Positions 55,399 through 62,097 of a stretch of 64,000 nucleotides of DNA are shown here, piece after piece. Each line of letters opens with the position of its first letter. The first letter of the stretch is position 1. Below the pieces are notes generated by a model. That model saw only the letters and a list, made by a program, of their open reading frames with translations. It did no database searches and was not told the DNA's origin. The stretch is from a virus, in IMG/VR virus record IMGVR_UViG_3300023106_000010, positions 22,911 to 86,910 of that record, one strand, 5' to 3'. The translations under genes and the position numbers were made by a program.

Positions 55399-55614
55399 AT
55401 GGCAGTTGATAAGTCTCGTGCTAAGCTGCTACGCGAGCAAGGATTGACGTTCAAAGAGATTGCCTTGGAGCTTGGTTGCTCTGAGGCTTATTTGCGTACA
55501 ATCATGCGAGGTGTGGCTAAGGGTGTGCGCTATCAGGAGTTTTCCGTAGAGGATGATCTGAGGCGTATTAGCAAGGAACTTGCTGGAGTTGTGAAGCGAC
55601 TAGAGCAAGAATAG
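55399..55614 (+). CDS. Small helix-turn-helix DNA-binding protein
   Basis: 71 residues from the ATG at 55399. Residues 6-38 (KLLREQGLTFKEIALELGCSEAYLR) form a clear helix-turn-helix of the Trp-repressor/sigma-like type; a C-terminal charged helix (RRISKELAGVVKRLEQ) may dimerise. Monocistronic between a perfect promoter and a terminator, so it is expressed strongly on its own; a candidate regulator of phage or host promoters. Confidence 0.85.
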   Translation: MAVDKSRAKLLREQGLTFKEIALELGCSEAYLRTIMRGVAKGVRYQEFSVEDDLRRISKELAGVVKRLEQE

Positions 55615-55641
55615 ATATAAGAGTAGTTACATTTTGATTAT

Positions 55642-55665
55642 GACCCACCATGAGTGGGTCTTTTT
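55642..55665 (+). terminator. Terminator of HTH gene
   Basis: GACCCAC / GTGGGTC (7 bp) followed by TTTTT. Confidence 0.92.
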
Positions 55666-55680
55666 ACGTTTGGAGGTTTT

Positions 55681-56493
55681 GTGGCAGTAATTAATAAAAA
55701 TGTATTTTATGTATACGTACACAGGAGAGGTGATAACAACGAGGTGTTTTATGTTGGAAAAGGTAAGGGCGGGAGGGCGACAGCTACAGCAAGGAGGAAT
55801 GCATGGTGGACGAATATCTACAAAAAATATGGAAGAGTGGTAGAGTACGTAGAGAAGGGCATGTCAGAAGAAGATGCATATGATTTGGAGTATGAATTAG
55901 TTAAATTTTACAGAGAAACTGGACACACCCTATGTAATCTAACAAATGGTGGGGATGGTACAAGATCAATTCCAGAAGCCGCTAAAAAGATAATGACAGA
56001 AAGAATTTTATCCCCTGAAGTTGTCGAAAAACGATTAAGAAATATGAGAAGGCCCGTTCTTTGCTCAAATGGAATGATTTTTGATTCTGCAAAGAGTGCT
56101 GCTGCGTGGCTGGGTAAGGGGTGTGGTGGAAGTATTAGTGTGGTGTGCAAGAGAAAAGGTAAATGTAGCTGGGGTGGTTTTGTTTGGAGATATGTTGACG
56201 ATTCTGAAGATTTAAAGATTATTTTGTTGAAAAATTTAGATGCTTTTGTAGAGTTCGGTTGTGATGTACATCTATCACAATTTGCCCCAAGTAAAGTTTA
56301 TTGTTCAAACGGAATCGTATTCAAATCGGCTGACCAAGCAGCAAACTGGCTAAAAACTAATGGATTCCCTAATGCGAATCGTTCAACTGTCAGACGTTGT
56401 TGTAATAATGCTACATGGTACTTTGATAAAATAGGGTTTTCATGGCAAGAAATATTTGTCGGACCATTTGTGACAAATCAAAATATTTCTTGA
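55681..56493 (+). CDS. GIY-YIG homing endonuclease with NUMOD-type repeats
   Basis: 270 residues from the GTG at 55681, which has GGAGG five bases upstream. N-terminal GIY-YIG domain (FYVYVHRR...EVFYVGKGKGGR, R in ARRN, E in DLEYELV), then two repeats of a DNA-binding module: (V)LCSNGMIFDSAKSAAAWLG...GGFVWRY and VYCSNGIVFKSADQAANWLK...GFSW. Inserted after a terminator and without a promoter of its own, in the plus direction. Confidence 0.88.
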   Translation: MAVINKNVFYVYVHRRGDNNEVFYVGKGKGGRATATARRNAWWTNIYKKYGRVVEYVEKGMSEEDAYDLEYELVKFYRETGHTLCNLTNGGDGTRSIPEAAKKIMTERILSPEVVEKRLRNMRRPVLCSNGMIFDSAKSAAAWLGKGCGGSISVVCKRKGKCSWGGFVWRYVDDSEDLKIILLKNLDAFVEFGCDVHLSQFAPSKVYCSNGIVFKSADQAANWLKTNGFPNANRSTVRRCCNNATWYFDKIGFSWQEIFVGPFVTNQNIS

Positions 56494-56518
56494 TTTTCTC
56501 AGGATAGTGTAATACTAT
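56490..56518 (+). promoter_or_regulatory. Sigma70-type promoter
   Basis: TTGATT (56490-56495), 17 bases, TACTAT (56513-56518), spacer TTCTCAGGATA. The -35 overlaps the GIY-YIG stop codon. Confidence 0.6.
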
Positions 56519-56552
56519 GTCTACTGGATGCACAAACACAAGGAGAACAACC

Positions 56553-56720
56553 ATGACCAGCTTCATAAATCTTCCAGCCATTTACCACTACGCACACTCC
56601 ACCAACACAGACATGTACACAGCCTATTGCGAAGGTGTTATTATTGGGCAAAGCTTTAGCAAGGATGAATGTGAGTGGATTGCTAAGAAACATTACATTG
56701 CAAATAAACAGGAGAAATAA
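56553..56720 (+). CDS. Small protein, unknown
   Basis: 55 residues from the ATG at 56553 (AAGGAG upstream). Contains IYHYAHSTNTD and EGVIIGQSFSKDECEWIAKKHY. Unknown. Confidence 0.68.
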   Translation: MTSFINLPAIYHYAHSTNTDMYTAYCEGVIIGQSFSKDECEWIAKKHYIANKQEK

Positions 56721-56721
56721 A

Positions 56722-57015
56722 ATGGAATACAAAGATATCTCGGAAAAGCAACCTTTCCAATTCGTTGACACCACTGTATATCAACTGGAATTTGATAGCT
56801 GGCGCAAAGGAGAGGCGCAGATGCGAAATCGTGTGTATGCTAATGTGTATGGTTATCGGGACACGCCTAAAGAGGAATTGGAAGCTACGGCACGTTTATT
56901 CGCTGCTGCAAGCGAAATGCTGGAGTTGCTAAAAGAATCGCAAGAAAGTATTGGCGGAGACTGGCGACAACGTCGTGATGCAATTGTTGCCAAAGCACAA
57001 GGGGAAGCGGAATGA
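56722..57015 (+). CDS. Small early protein, unknown
   Basis: 97 residues from the ATG at 56722 (GGAG upstream). The central LEATARLFAAASEMLELLKE is a helical segment seen in many phage early proteins. Confidence 0.72.
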   Translation: MEYKDISEKQPFQFVDTTVYQLEFDSWRKGEAQMRNRVYANVYGYRDTPKEELEATARLFAAASEMLELLKESQESIGGDWRQRRDAIVAKAQGEAE

Positions 57016-57272
57016 ACTACCATAACGAAATTATGAACCTGCCTTGCGTTTTATCAATGCTAGACCTGTCCGGCCCATTGGATCGTAATGTAGCTTTTAA
57101 AGTTGGACATCGCACGGCTAGGCATCAAGCAGCGGAAATTTGTAATCAAGCAGACGCACGCATAGAGGAGCTTGAGAGTGCTTTGCAATCAATGATTGAC
57201 TCCTATGAGTATGAAGCTAGTGCAGAAAATCCTAGTTTATTGCAAGCTAAGAAAGTTCTTGCACAATCCTGA
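57012..57272 (+). CDS. Small early protein, unknown
   Basis: 86 residues; start overlaps the previous stop. HRTARHQAAEICNQADARIEELE is helical and typical of small phage proteins. The -35 of the next promoter lies in its last codons. Confidence 0.7.
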   Translation: MNYHNEIMNLPCVLSMLDLSGPLDRNVAFKVGHRTARHQAAEICNQADARIEELESALQSMIDSYEYEASAENPSLLQAKKVLAQS

Positions 57273-57287
57273 GAACTGTGCAATAAT
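57259..57287 (+). promoter_or_regulatory. Promoter with conserved spacer
   Basis: TTGCAC (57259-57264), 17 bases, AATAAT (57282-57287). Spacer contains CCTGAGAAC. Confidence 0.65.
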
Positions 57288-57324
57288 AGATTCACGTTGT
57301 CCCACATAGCAAACGGAGAGAATT

Positions 57325-57567
57325 ATGATCGCCACTTTCAAAACTTATGGTCGCTTGTCAACGTACAAAATTCGTCTGCAAGCATTCTATCTGCATAAAT
57401 CCTATTTGTTCCGTCACTGGCTGTTTCAGTGGAAGCAAGACGAAGATGGTGATATTGTTTTCAGTGTTGCTAATCGGCTGCATTTCATCAAATATAAAGA
57501 GCATACATTGATTAAGTTTGGTAAAGTGGATTATCAACAGGCTGCTAAGTATGTTCGGGGAGAATAA
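57325..57567 (+). CDS. Small basic protein, unknown
   Basis: 80 residues, ATG after GGAGAG. Aromatic and basic (FYLHKSYLFRHWLFQWKQD). Unknown. Confidence 0.7.
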   Translation: MIATFKTYGRLSTYKIRLQAFYLHKSYLFRHWLFQWKQDEDGDIVFSVANRLHFIKYKEHTLIKFGKVDYQQAAKYVRGE

Positions 57568-57568
57568 C

Positions 57569-57664
57569 ATGAGCCAGCAAGAATACAAATTGTGGTACGT
57601 CCAACATTTAGCTATGCTGGCTGAGTTTAGGAAATATAAAGAACAATTGCTCAAGGGGAAATGA
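57569..57664 (+). CDS. 31-residue peptide
   Basis: ATG after GGGGAG. Helical (QEYKLWYVQHLAMLAEFRKYKEQ). Its end supplies the site of the next gene. Confidence 0.55.
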   Translation: MSQQEYKLWYVQHLAMLAEFRKYKEQLLKGK

Positions 57665-57665
57665 T

Positions 57666-57932
57666 ATGATTGCCTTTATGAAATACGACTTATTCCCTTA
57701 TGTAGTCTGGGGAGAGGTGGTAGAAGATGGTCGCAAAGATAGTACGGTTAATGTAAAAGGATATGGGTGCTATCACATTAATTCCGTAAAATTCATTCTT
57801 CCACAAGAGCGAGGAGTTAAGCTTGCTGAAGAGGTAGTACAAATTAACATTGAATATCAAGATGTTAAAGAAGCTTTGCACAAGAAATATACAGACAAAC
57901 TTAATGCCTTGATGGCATGGAAAGAAATTTGA
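57666..57932 (+). CDS. Small protein, unknown
   Basis: 88 residues, ATG after AAGGGG. Beta-like first half, helical second half (QDVKEALHKKYTDKLNAL). Unknown. Confidence 0.7.
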   Translation: MIAFMKYDLFPYVVWGEVVEDGRKDSTVNVKGYGCYHINSVKFILPQERGVKLAEEVVQINIEYQDVKEALHKKYTDKLNALMAWKEI

Positions 57933-57933
57933 T

Positions 57934-58236
57934 ATGAACATTCCACCAAACACTAAGCCATTTTCATTAGAACTGGCAAAACAAAATCACCCTCTAATCA
58001 CTCGTGACGGACGCAATGCTAAGTTTATTGCTTATGTGCCTGATGCTAACAAAGGATTCAATTTAGTAGTTATGATTGACGGCAATGTGTACACTACGCG
58101 TGACGATGGGCAATTCACCAATCGTAATTTTGATGTATTCCTAGCACCATTGGGAATGTGTGAGGGATTGCCAGTGTTCGCGGGAGACACTTTACACGGC
58201 GTCAAAGGTAATCACACATCGACGTTTGAACAGTGA
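57934..58236 (+). CDS. Protein of unknown function
   Basis: 100 residues. Beta-rich: GRNAKFIAYVPD, NLVVMIDGNVYTT, LPVFAGDTL. The GRxAKFIAYVPDA start is a recurring phage early-protein type. Unknown role. Confidence 0.72.
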   Translation: MNIPPNTKPFSLELAKQNHPLITRDGRNAKFIAYVPDANKGFNLVVMIDGNVYTTRDDGQFTNRNFDVFLAPLGMCEGLPVFAGDTLHGVKGNHTSTFEQ

Positions 58237-58293
58237 TCTATCTTTCGAGCATCTTGCACAGAATGTATTAAGTGAGTATTTGGAGGGCTTGAA

Positions 58294-58542
58294 ATGACAA
58301 CAGTTTATCGAGTAGACAACGAACTACTAACCATTGCAGAGGTTGATAAACAATCCTTGCACGCTGATACGCCTCTGAATGTGTGGCTTCCTGTTGTGTA
58401 TGGTTGTGGGGAGTATTGTTATTATGAGGATGAGCAAGAGGCTAAAGAATCTTTGTATCGTATTATTGACAAAAAGATTGTAGCTCTGCGAGAGATTCAA
58501 GCAAGTATTTTTGATTGGTCTGATGAGGAGTATGAGGAATGA
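58294..58542 (+). CDS. Small acidic protein, unknown
   Basis: 82 residues, ATG after GGAGGG. Contains WLPVVYGCGEYCYYEDEQEAKESL. Unknown. Confidence 0.7.
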   Translation: MTTVYRVDNELLTIAEVDKQSLHADTPLNVWLPVVYGCGEYCYYEDEQEAKESLYRIIDKKIVALREIQASIFDWSDEEYEE

Positions 58543-58790
58543 TACGCTCAACAACTAAGCACCATACACCCGGAATCACTCTTGAGCAGTTCATTGCACT
58601 GAAGCCGCATAATTTACGCCTCGGTCAATGGTTTGTTAATTGCTACCTGAAGCCTATCAAGACTGGCAACAATTATCACTGGGAAGCTTTGGCAGATGAA
58701 TTACACAACTCTGACGGAGCTAAAGCTAAACGATTGATTACTCAGGCTATGAACCAATGGCAGTGGTCTACACTACCTGAAATTATTTGA
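58539..58790 (+). CDS. Small protein, unknown
   Basis: 83 residues; start overlaps the previous stop (ATGA). Contains RLGQWFVNCYLKP and a helical end. Unknown. Confidence 0.7.
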   Translation: MIRSTTKHHTPGITLEQFIALKPHNLRLGQWFVNCYLKPIKTGNNYHWEALADELHNSDGAKAKRLITQAMNQWQWSTLPEII

Positions 58791-58799
58791 AGATTCTTC

Positions 58800-58828
58800 T
58801 TGCATTCCTAGCGAATGTGCGCTATTCT
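58800..58828 (+). promoter_or_regulatory. Sigma70-type promoter
   Basis: TTGCAT (58800-58805), 17 bases, TATTCT (58823-58828). Confidence 0.6.
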
Positions 58829-58865
58829 TAAGGCTCTGAAACGGACAGCACATAAAGGAAATATC

Positions 58866-59063
58866 ATGAACAACCTTCAACAACTGCAAGACGAATTTTG
58901 GCGCACTCGTGTGGAAGCTAAAGCAGCTTACAAAGCTTGGCAAGATGCTGTTAAGATTGGTAATCATACGGACGAGCCTAAGCTACATCATTTGTATGTG
59001 CGCGCATGGCAACTACACCAAGAAGTAAATATGGCACAATTTCTGGCTGAGTGTGAAGAATAA
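58866..59063 (+). CDS. Small helical protein, unknown
   Basis: 65 residues from the ATG at 58866 (AAAGGA upstream). WRTRVEAKAAYKAWQDAV and LHQEVNMAQFLAECEE. Unknown. The 127 bases after it show no gene. Confidence 0.7.
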   Translation: MNNLQQLQDEFWRTRVEAKAAYKAWQDAVKIGNHTDEPKLHHLYVRAWQLHQEVNMAQFLAECEE

Positions 59064-59190
59064 GCTAGGAAGCCACTTTAGAGCCATTCTTAGGCACCTA
59101 GGAGCGCTCCAAAGCTAAAGAGCTAGGACATTTGCACACAACACACAACGGAGCCTGTGAGGTCTGTTTAAATCACTTTGAAAGAATATT

Positions 59191-59571
59191 ATGAACCTTC
59201 AAGATTACCTTATGTCATTCCGTGACATTAACGACGAACAAGTATTTACAGACCGGAGTTTCCCTCGTGCGAATCGTATCACTTGTGCAGATGGCTTCTC
59301 GTTGTCTGTGCAAGCATCCTTCGGAGCTTATTGCACTCCTCGCACTAACATTGCAAATTGGTCCGCTGTAGAAGTGGGATTCCCAAGTGCTAAGCCTGAA
59401 TTCTTTGCACAGTATGCAGAGTCAAGCGGTTGGACTGACGAGGATACAGGTGAAGTGGAGTTCTTCGACTATACAAATACAGTTTATGGATATGTCCCTA
59501 TTGAGCTTGTAGAGCAATGTATTGCGTTGCATGGCGGGATTGTCTTAAATAACTTGTTGGAGAACAAATAA
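59191..59571 (+). CDS. Protein of unknown function
   Basis: 126 residues, ATG after GAAAGA. Beta-rich core with ANRITCADGFSLSVQASFGAYCTPR and VEVGFPSAKP, of a phage family I recognise as common but uncharacterised. Confidence 0.75.
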   Translation: MNLQDYLMSFRDINDEQVFTDRSFPRANRITCADGFSLSVQASFGAYCTPRTNIANWSAVEVGFPSAKPEFFAQYAESSGWTDEDTGEVEFFDYTNTVYGYVPIELVEQCIALHGGIVLNNLLENK

Positions 59572-59831
59572 TGTTTACTCGATTTAGCGATATGTGTAGT
59601 GGAGGTTCTGTCAAGATTAAAGGTGCCGAGTGGATTATTATTGAGGCATCGGAAGATGACGCTGTAGCTTACTTTGAAAAGCGATTTGACCGTGATCCGT
59701 ACAATGTCACGTGTGATTGCTGCGGTGGGGATTATTCTATTGACGAATACGAGACACTGGAAAAATGTATGTATCGATGGATGGACGTTGATAAAACTCT
59801 GATTATCTGCAAAGAAGATATGAAAGGCTAA
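59571..59831 (+). CDS. Small protein with CxxC
   Basis: 86 residues. Contains VTCDCCGGDYSIDEYETLEK, an uncommon C.CCG element; acidic. Start overlaps the previous stop (TAATG). Confidence 0.72.
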   Translation: MFTRFSDMCSGGSVKIKGAEWIIIEASEDDAVAYFEKRFDRDPYNVTCDCCGGDYSIDEYETLEKCMYRWMDVDKTLIICKEDMKG

Positions 59832-59835
59832 AACC

Positions 59836-60084
59836 ATGAAAGTTACAATCAATCCCGCACAACCATCCAATGACGACATTTTCAAGCCGGGGACGTTGGT
59901 TATAGACCCTAAAGATGGCTCTGTTGTATTAGTATGCAAGTCTGACGAAATTCTTAGAGATTGTGAATTTACAGGAGTTGCTATTAACTCTGTCAGTTTG
60001 TTCTGTTCTGGCTATCTTGAGCCTAAATTTCAAAAGAAACACTTTGTCAAGTTTGTTGGTAATGTTATTTTGGAGCAAGCATAA
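59836..60084 (+). CDS. Small beta-rich protein
   Basis: 82 residues. FKPGTLVIDPKDGSVVLVCK suggests an SH3-like fold. Unknown. Confidence 0.7.
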   Translation: MKVTINPAQPSNDDIFKPGTLVIDPKDGSVVLVCKSDEILRDCEFTGVAINSVSLFCSGYLEPKFQKKHFVKFVGNVILEQA

Positions 60085-60275
60085 TGACAATCGAATACAA
60101 ACAACCGTCTAAAGACGAATTTACTTACATCATGGATGATTATTGGTTTATGATGTCTGAGCTAGAGAGAATTGCACAAGATAACAACGATGCTGTATTG
60201 AGACATTTCTTAGATGCTTATTTTAAGAAATGGAGTGAGTTTGCTGGATTGGAGCGTAAACCTGTCTGGAGTTAG
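60084..60275 (+). CDS. Small acidic helical protein
   Basis: 63 residues, start overlapping the previous stop. DDYWFMMSELERIAQD and AYFKKWSEF. Unknown. Confidence 0.7.
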   Translation: MTIEYKQPSKDEFTYIMDDYWFMMSELERIAQDNNDAVLRHFLDAYFKKWSEFAGLERKPVWS

Positions 60276-60277
60276 AA

Positions 60278-60403
60278 ATGAACATCACATGCGACACAAA
60301 CACACTAGAAGCTATCAAGACAGTGTGCTACACTCTATGCGTATTCGGTGTTGGGTATTGGATTTATAAGATGCGCCGAGTTTTCTTTATTATTGAGGAA
60401 TGA
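60278..60403 (+). CDS. 41-residue membrane peptide
   Basis: One membrane helix (TVCYTLCVFGVGYWIY) after a polar start with Cys, then basic KMRR. Start close to the previous stop with GGAG upstream. Confidence 0.6.
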   Translation: MNITCDTNTLEAIKTVCYTLCVFGVGYWIYKMRRVFFIIEE

Positions 60404-60405
60404 TT

Positions 60406-60657
60406 ATGGTGCGTAAATATAATCCTGATGTGGAAACGGAATGGGCTAATGCATACAACCCAAACAGTGAATACTCTATTGCTGTTATGGTAGAATCTCC
60501 TTATGGGGAATGGGTGAAGTTGGAAACCTATGAGGACGAAACTAAGAGACTTCGTGCTATGATTCATAGGCTGGAAGAACGTAACACAGCGCTAGAGGAA
60601 GACATCAAGCTAGGGGAAGCCAACCAGTTGCAATTATTGGAGATGCTTAAGCCATGA
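60406..60657 (+). CDS. Small coiled-coil protein
   Basis: 83 residues from the ATG at 60406 (GAGG upstream; an ATG at 60400 is also possible). C-terminal half is coiled coil (LRAMIHRLEERNTALEED). Unknown. Confidence 0.68.
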   Translation: MVRKYNPDVETEWANAYNPNSEYSIAVMVESPYGEWVKLETYEDETKRLRAMIHRLEERNTALEEDIKLGEANQLQLLEMLKP

Positions 60658-60884
60658 CAACTTTACGAGTTGAAAACGAGGAAAGAGCGACGCAAGGCGC
60701 TATTACATTTGAAACACAAGAACACTTCGACGCGGCTGTTCGTAAATACCTTGCAATTGATATTACCCTGTACGAAGATTACGGAGATGTCAAGCTTTCG
60801 GTGATGCTCACAGACACTTTGACGGGGGTCACTGTAGATAGTGCTAAGGATTATTGTACAGTGGTAGAAAGTAAGTGGGAATAG
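60654..60884 (+). CDS. Small acidic protein, unknown
   Basis: 76 residues; start overlaps the previous stop. Alpha/beta (QEHFDAAVRKYLAIDITLYEDYGDVKL). Unknown. Confidence 0.7.
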   Translation: MTTLRVENEERATQGAITFETQEHFDAAVRKYLAIDITLYEDYGDVKLSVMLTDTLTGVTVDSAKDYCTVVESKWE

Positions 60885-60980
60885 AGCCTATTCACGTCAA
60901 AACAGGGCTAGAAGCGCGTTGTACATGTTGGACGACAGGATTTATGTGATAATGCTGGAAACGACTTAGAGAGGTTTAAA

Positions 60981-61184
60981 ATGGCTTACATAGATTTTGA
61001 AGGTAGTAATTTTATAACAGCCTACAAGGACGCTGATAAAGATTCCATTATCATCCGCTGCAATATACAATACACAGACATTGGCAAGGGCGAATCACTT
61101 TGGCTGTTTATTGAGCGCCACGGTGGTCATAAAGAAACTGCTAAGTATTTAGCAGAGCGGTATAAGAAGGAAACTTTCTTGTGA
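60981..61184 (+). CDS. Small protein, possibly truncated
   Basis: 67 residues, ATG after AGAGAGG. YKDADKDSIIIRCNIQYTDIGKGESL, ending KKETFL. A coding-looking frame without a start continues directly downstream (61153-61360), so this may be the N-terminal part of a once longer gene. Confidence 0.65.
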   Translation: MAYIDFEGSNFITAYKDADKDSIIIRCNIQYTDIGKGESLWLFIERHGGHKETAKYLAERYKKETFL

Positions 61185-61360
61185 AGCCACAGATAAAGTT
61201 ATTGTACAGTCAAGAATTCCGTGTATTACTGTAACTAATTATAAAGATTGGTATGGATGGAATGATTATTTGTTTGTCAAGGCTGATGAATATGTGGATT
61301 GGTTGAATGAGGTAGGGAGGGATTGTATATGGAATGTTCCACAAAACATAGAGGATTGAT
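61153..61360 (+). pseudogene. Start-less coding-like frame after 60981
   Basis: The frame +1 to the gene at 60981 is open from 61153 to TGA at 61358-61360 and reads like protein (VTNYKDWYGWNDYLFVKADEY, VDWLNEVGRDCIWNVPQN), with no ATG, GTG or TTG in its first 100 bases. Either a frameshifted end of 60981 or a remnant. Confidence 0.5.
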
Positions 61361-61501
61361 ATGAGTCGCAACAAATCAGAAGGTAAGTACGCTGGTAAGA
61401 TCAAGGGTAAATTCTTCCGCACTTGGGCAAACAACCGCGTAAACGTCCCTTGTGCGTATAGAGCATTGCGCGCCCCACACAGTAGGAAATATTCGGCATG
61501 A
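61361..61501 (+). CDS. Small basic protein, unknown
   Basis: 46 residues, ATG after GAGG. Very basic (GKYAGKIKGKFFRTWANNR, RAPHSRKYSA). Could bind nucleic acid. Unknown. Confidence 0.65.
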   Translation: MSRNKSEGKYAGKIKGKFFRTWANNRVNVPCAYRALRAPHSRKYSA

Positions 61502-61526
61502 CTGAATACATATAGGAGGTTGTGAA

Positions 61527-61619
61527 ATGAATAAAATTGCTTATATCGTCATACCTATTATTTTATGCATTCTCTTCATAGCATTTATTGTGACGATTAC
61601 GTTATTGGTGAGCAAATGA
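61527..61619 (+). CDS. 30-residue membrane micropeptide
   Basis: ATG after AGGAGG. Wholly hydrophobic (IAYIVIPIILCILFIAFIVTI) with a Lys at each end. Confidence 0.6.
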   Translation: MNKIAYIVIPIILCILFIAFIVTITLLVSK

Positions 61620-61852
61620 ACATGCGAGAAGAATTCCATAAGTGGTGCGAACAGAACGATTTTGATATAGGGATGTACGATAGAGCGCCTATATCTGTGT
61701 ACAATTGCAGGGTGACAGATAAGGCTTGGGTAGTGTGGCAAGCAGCACATCAAGCGGGGTATGATGATGGTGTAGACTGGGCCAACGAAGAAGCTTACAC
61801 AAAGGGTTATGAGCAGGGTAGGATGTTAGCTAAACTACGAAATAGCGCTTGA
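61616..61852 (+). CDS. Small protein with W.VWQAAH motif
   Basis: 78 residues; ATG at 61616 overlaps the previous stop (a second ATG is at 61622). EFHKWCEQND...AWVVWQAAHQAGYDDG is a common phage early-protein type. Unknown function. Confidence 0.72.
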   Translation: MNMREEFHKWCEQNDFDIGMYDRAPISVYNCRVTDKAWVVWQAAHQAGYDDGVDWANEEAYTKGYEQGRMLAKLRNSA

Positions 61853-61899
61853 TAGATTTGTGATAGTTTCTTGCTATTGTGGTCATAGTTATAATTGTC

Positions 61900-61927
61900 T
61901 TGACTGTCTACAGATTGGGCGTATAAT
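61900..61927 (+). promoter_or_regulatory. Promoter of PolA/RNAP-like gene
   Basis: TTGACT (61900-61905), 16 bases, TATAAT (61922-61927). The leader of about 165 bases includes the palindrome TGACATGTCA (61948-61957). Confidence 0.85.
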
Positions 61928-61947
61928 GGTCGTACGTGACACTGATT

Positions 61948-61957
61948 TGACATGTCA
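61948..61957. promoter_or_regulatory. Palindrome in leader of PolA/RNAP-like gene
   Basis: TGACATGTCA, perfect 10-bp dyad, about 15 bases downstream of the expected transcription start. Candidate operator or hairpin. Confidence 0.4.
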
Positions 61958-62097
61958 GAATCGTCTGTAACCCGCATGTACGCTTGTTCTCCAGCTTGTC
62001 GCTACTGTCATAACTAGGTGAAATGTGCCTTAATGATAGGAAATGAACTTGACTTGCTGAGAAAAAGAACTAACAAGGAAGCTTGATAAGGACAACA

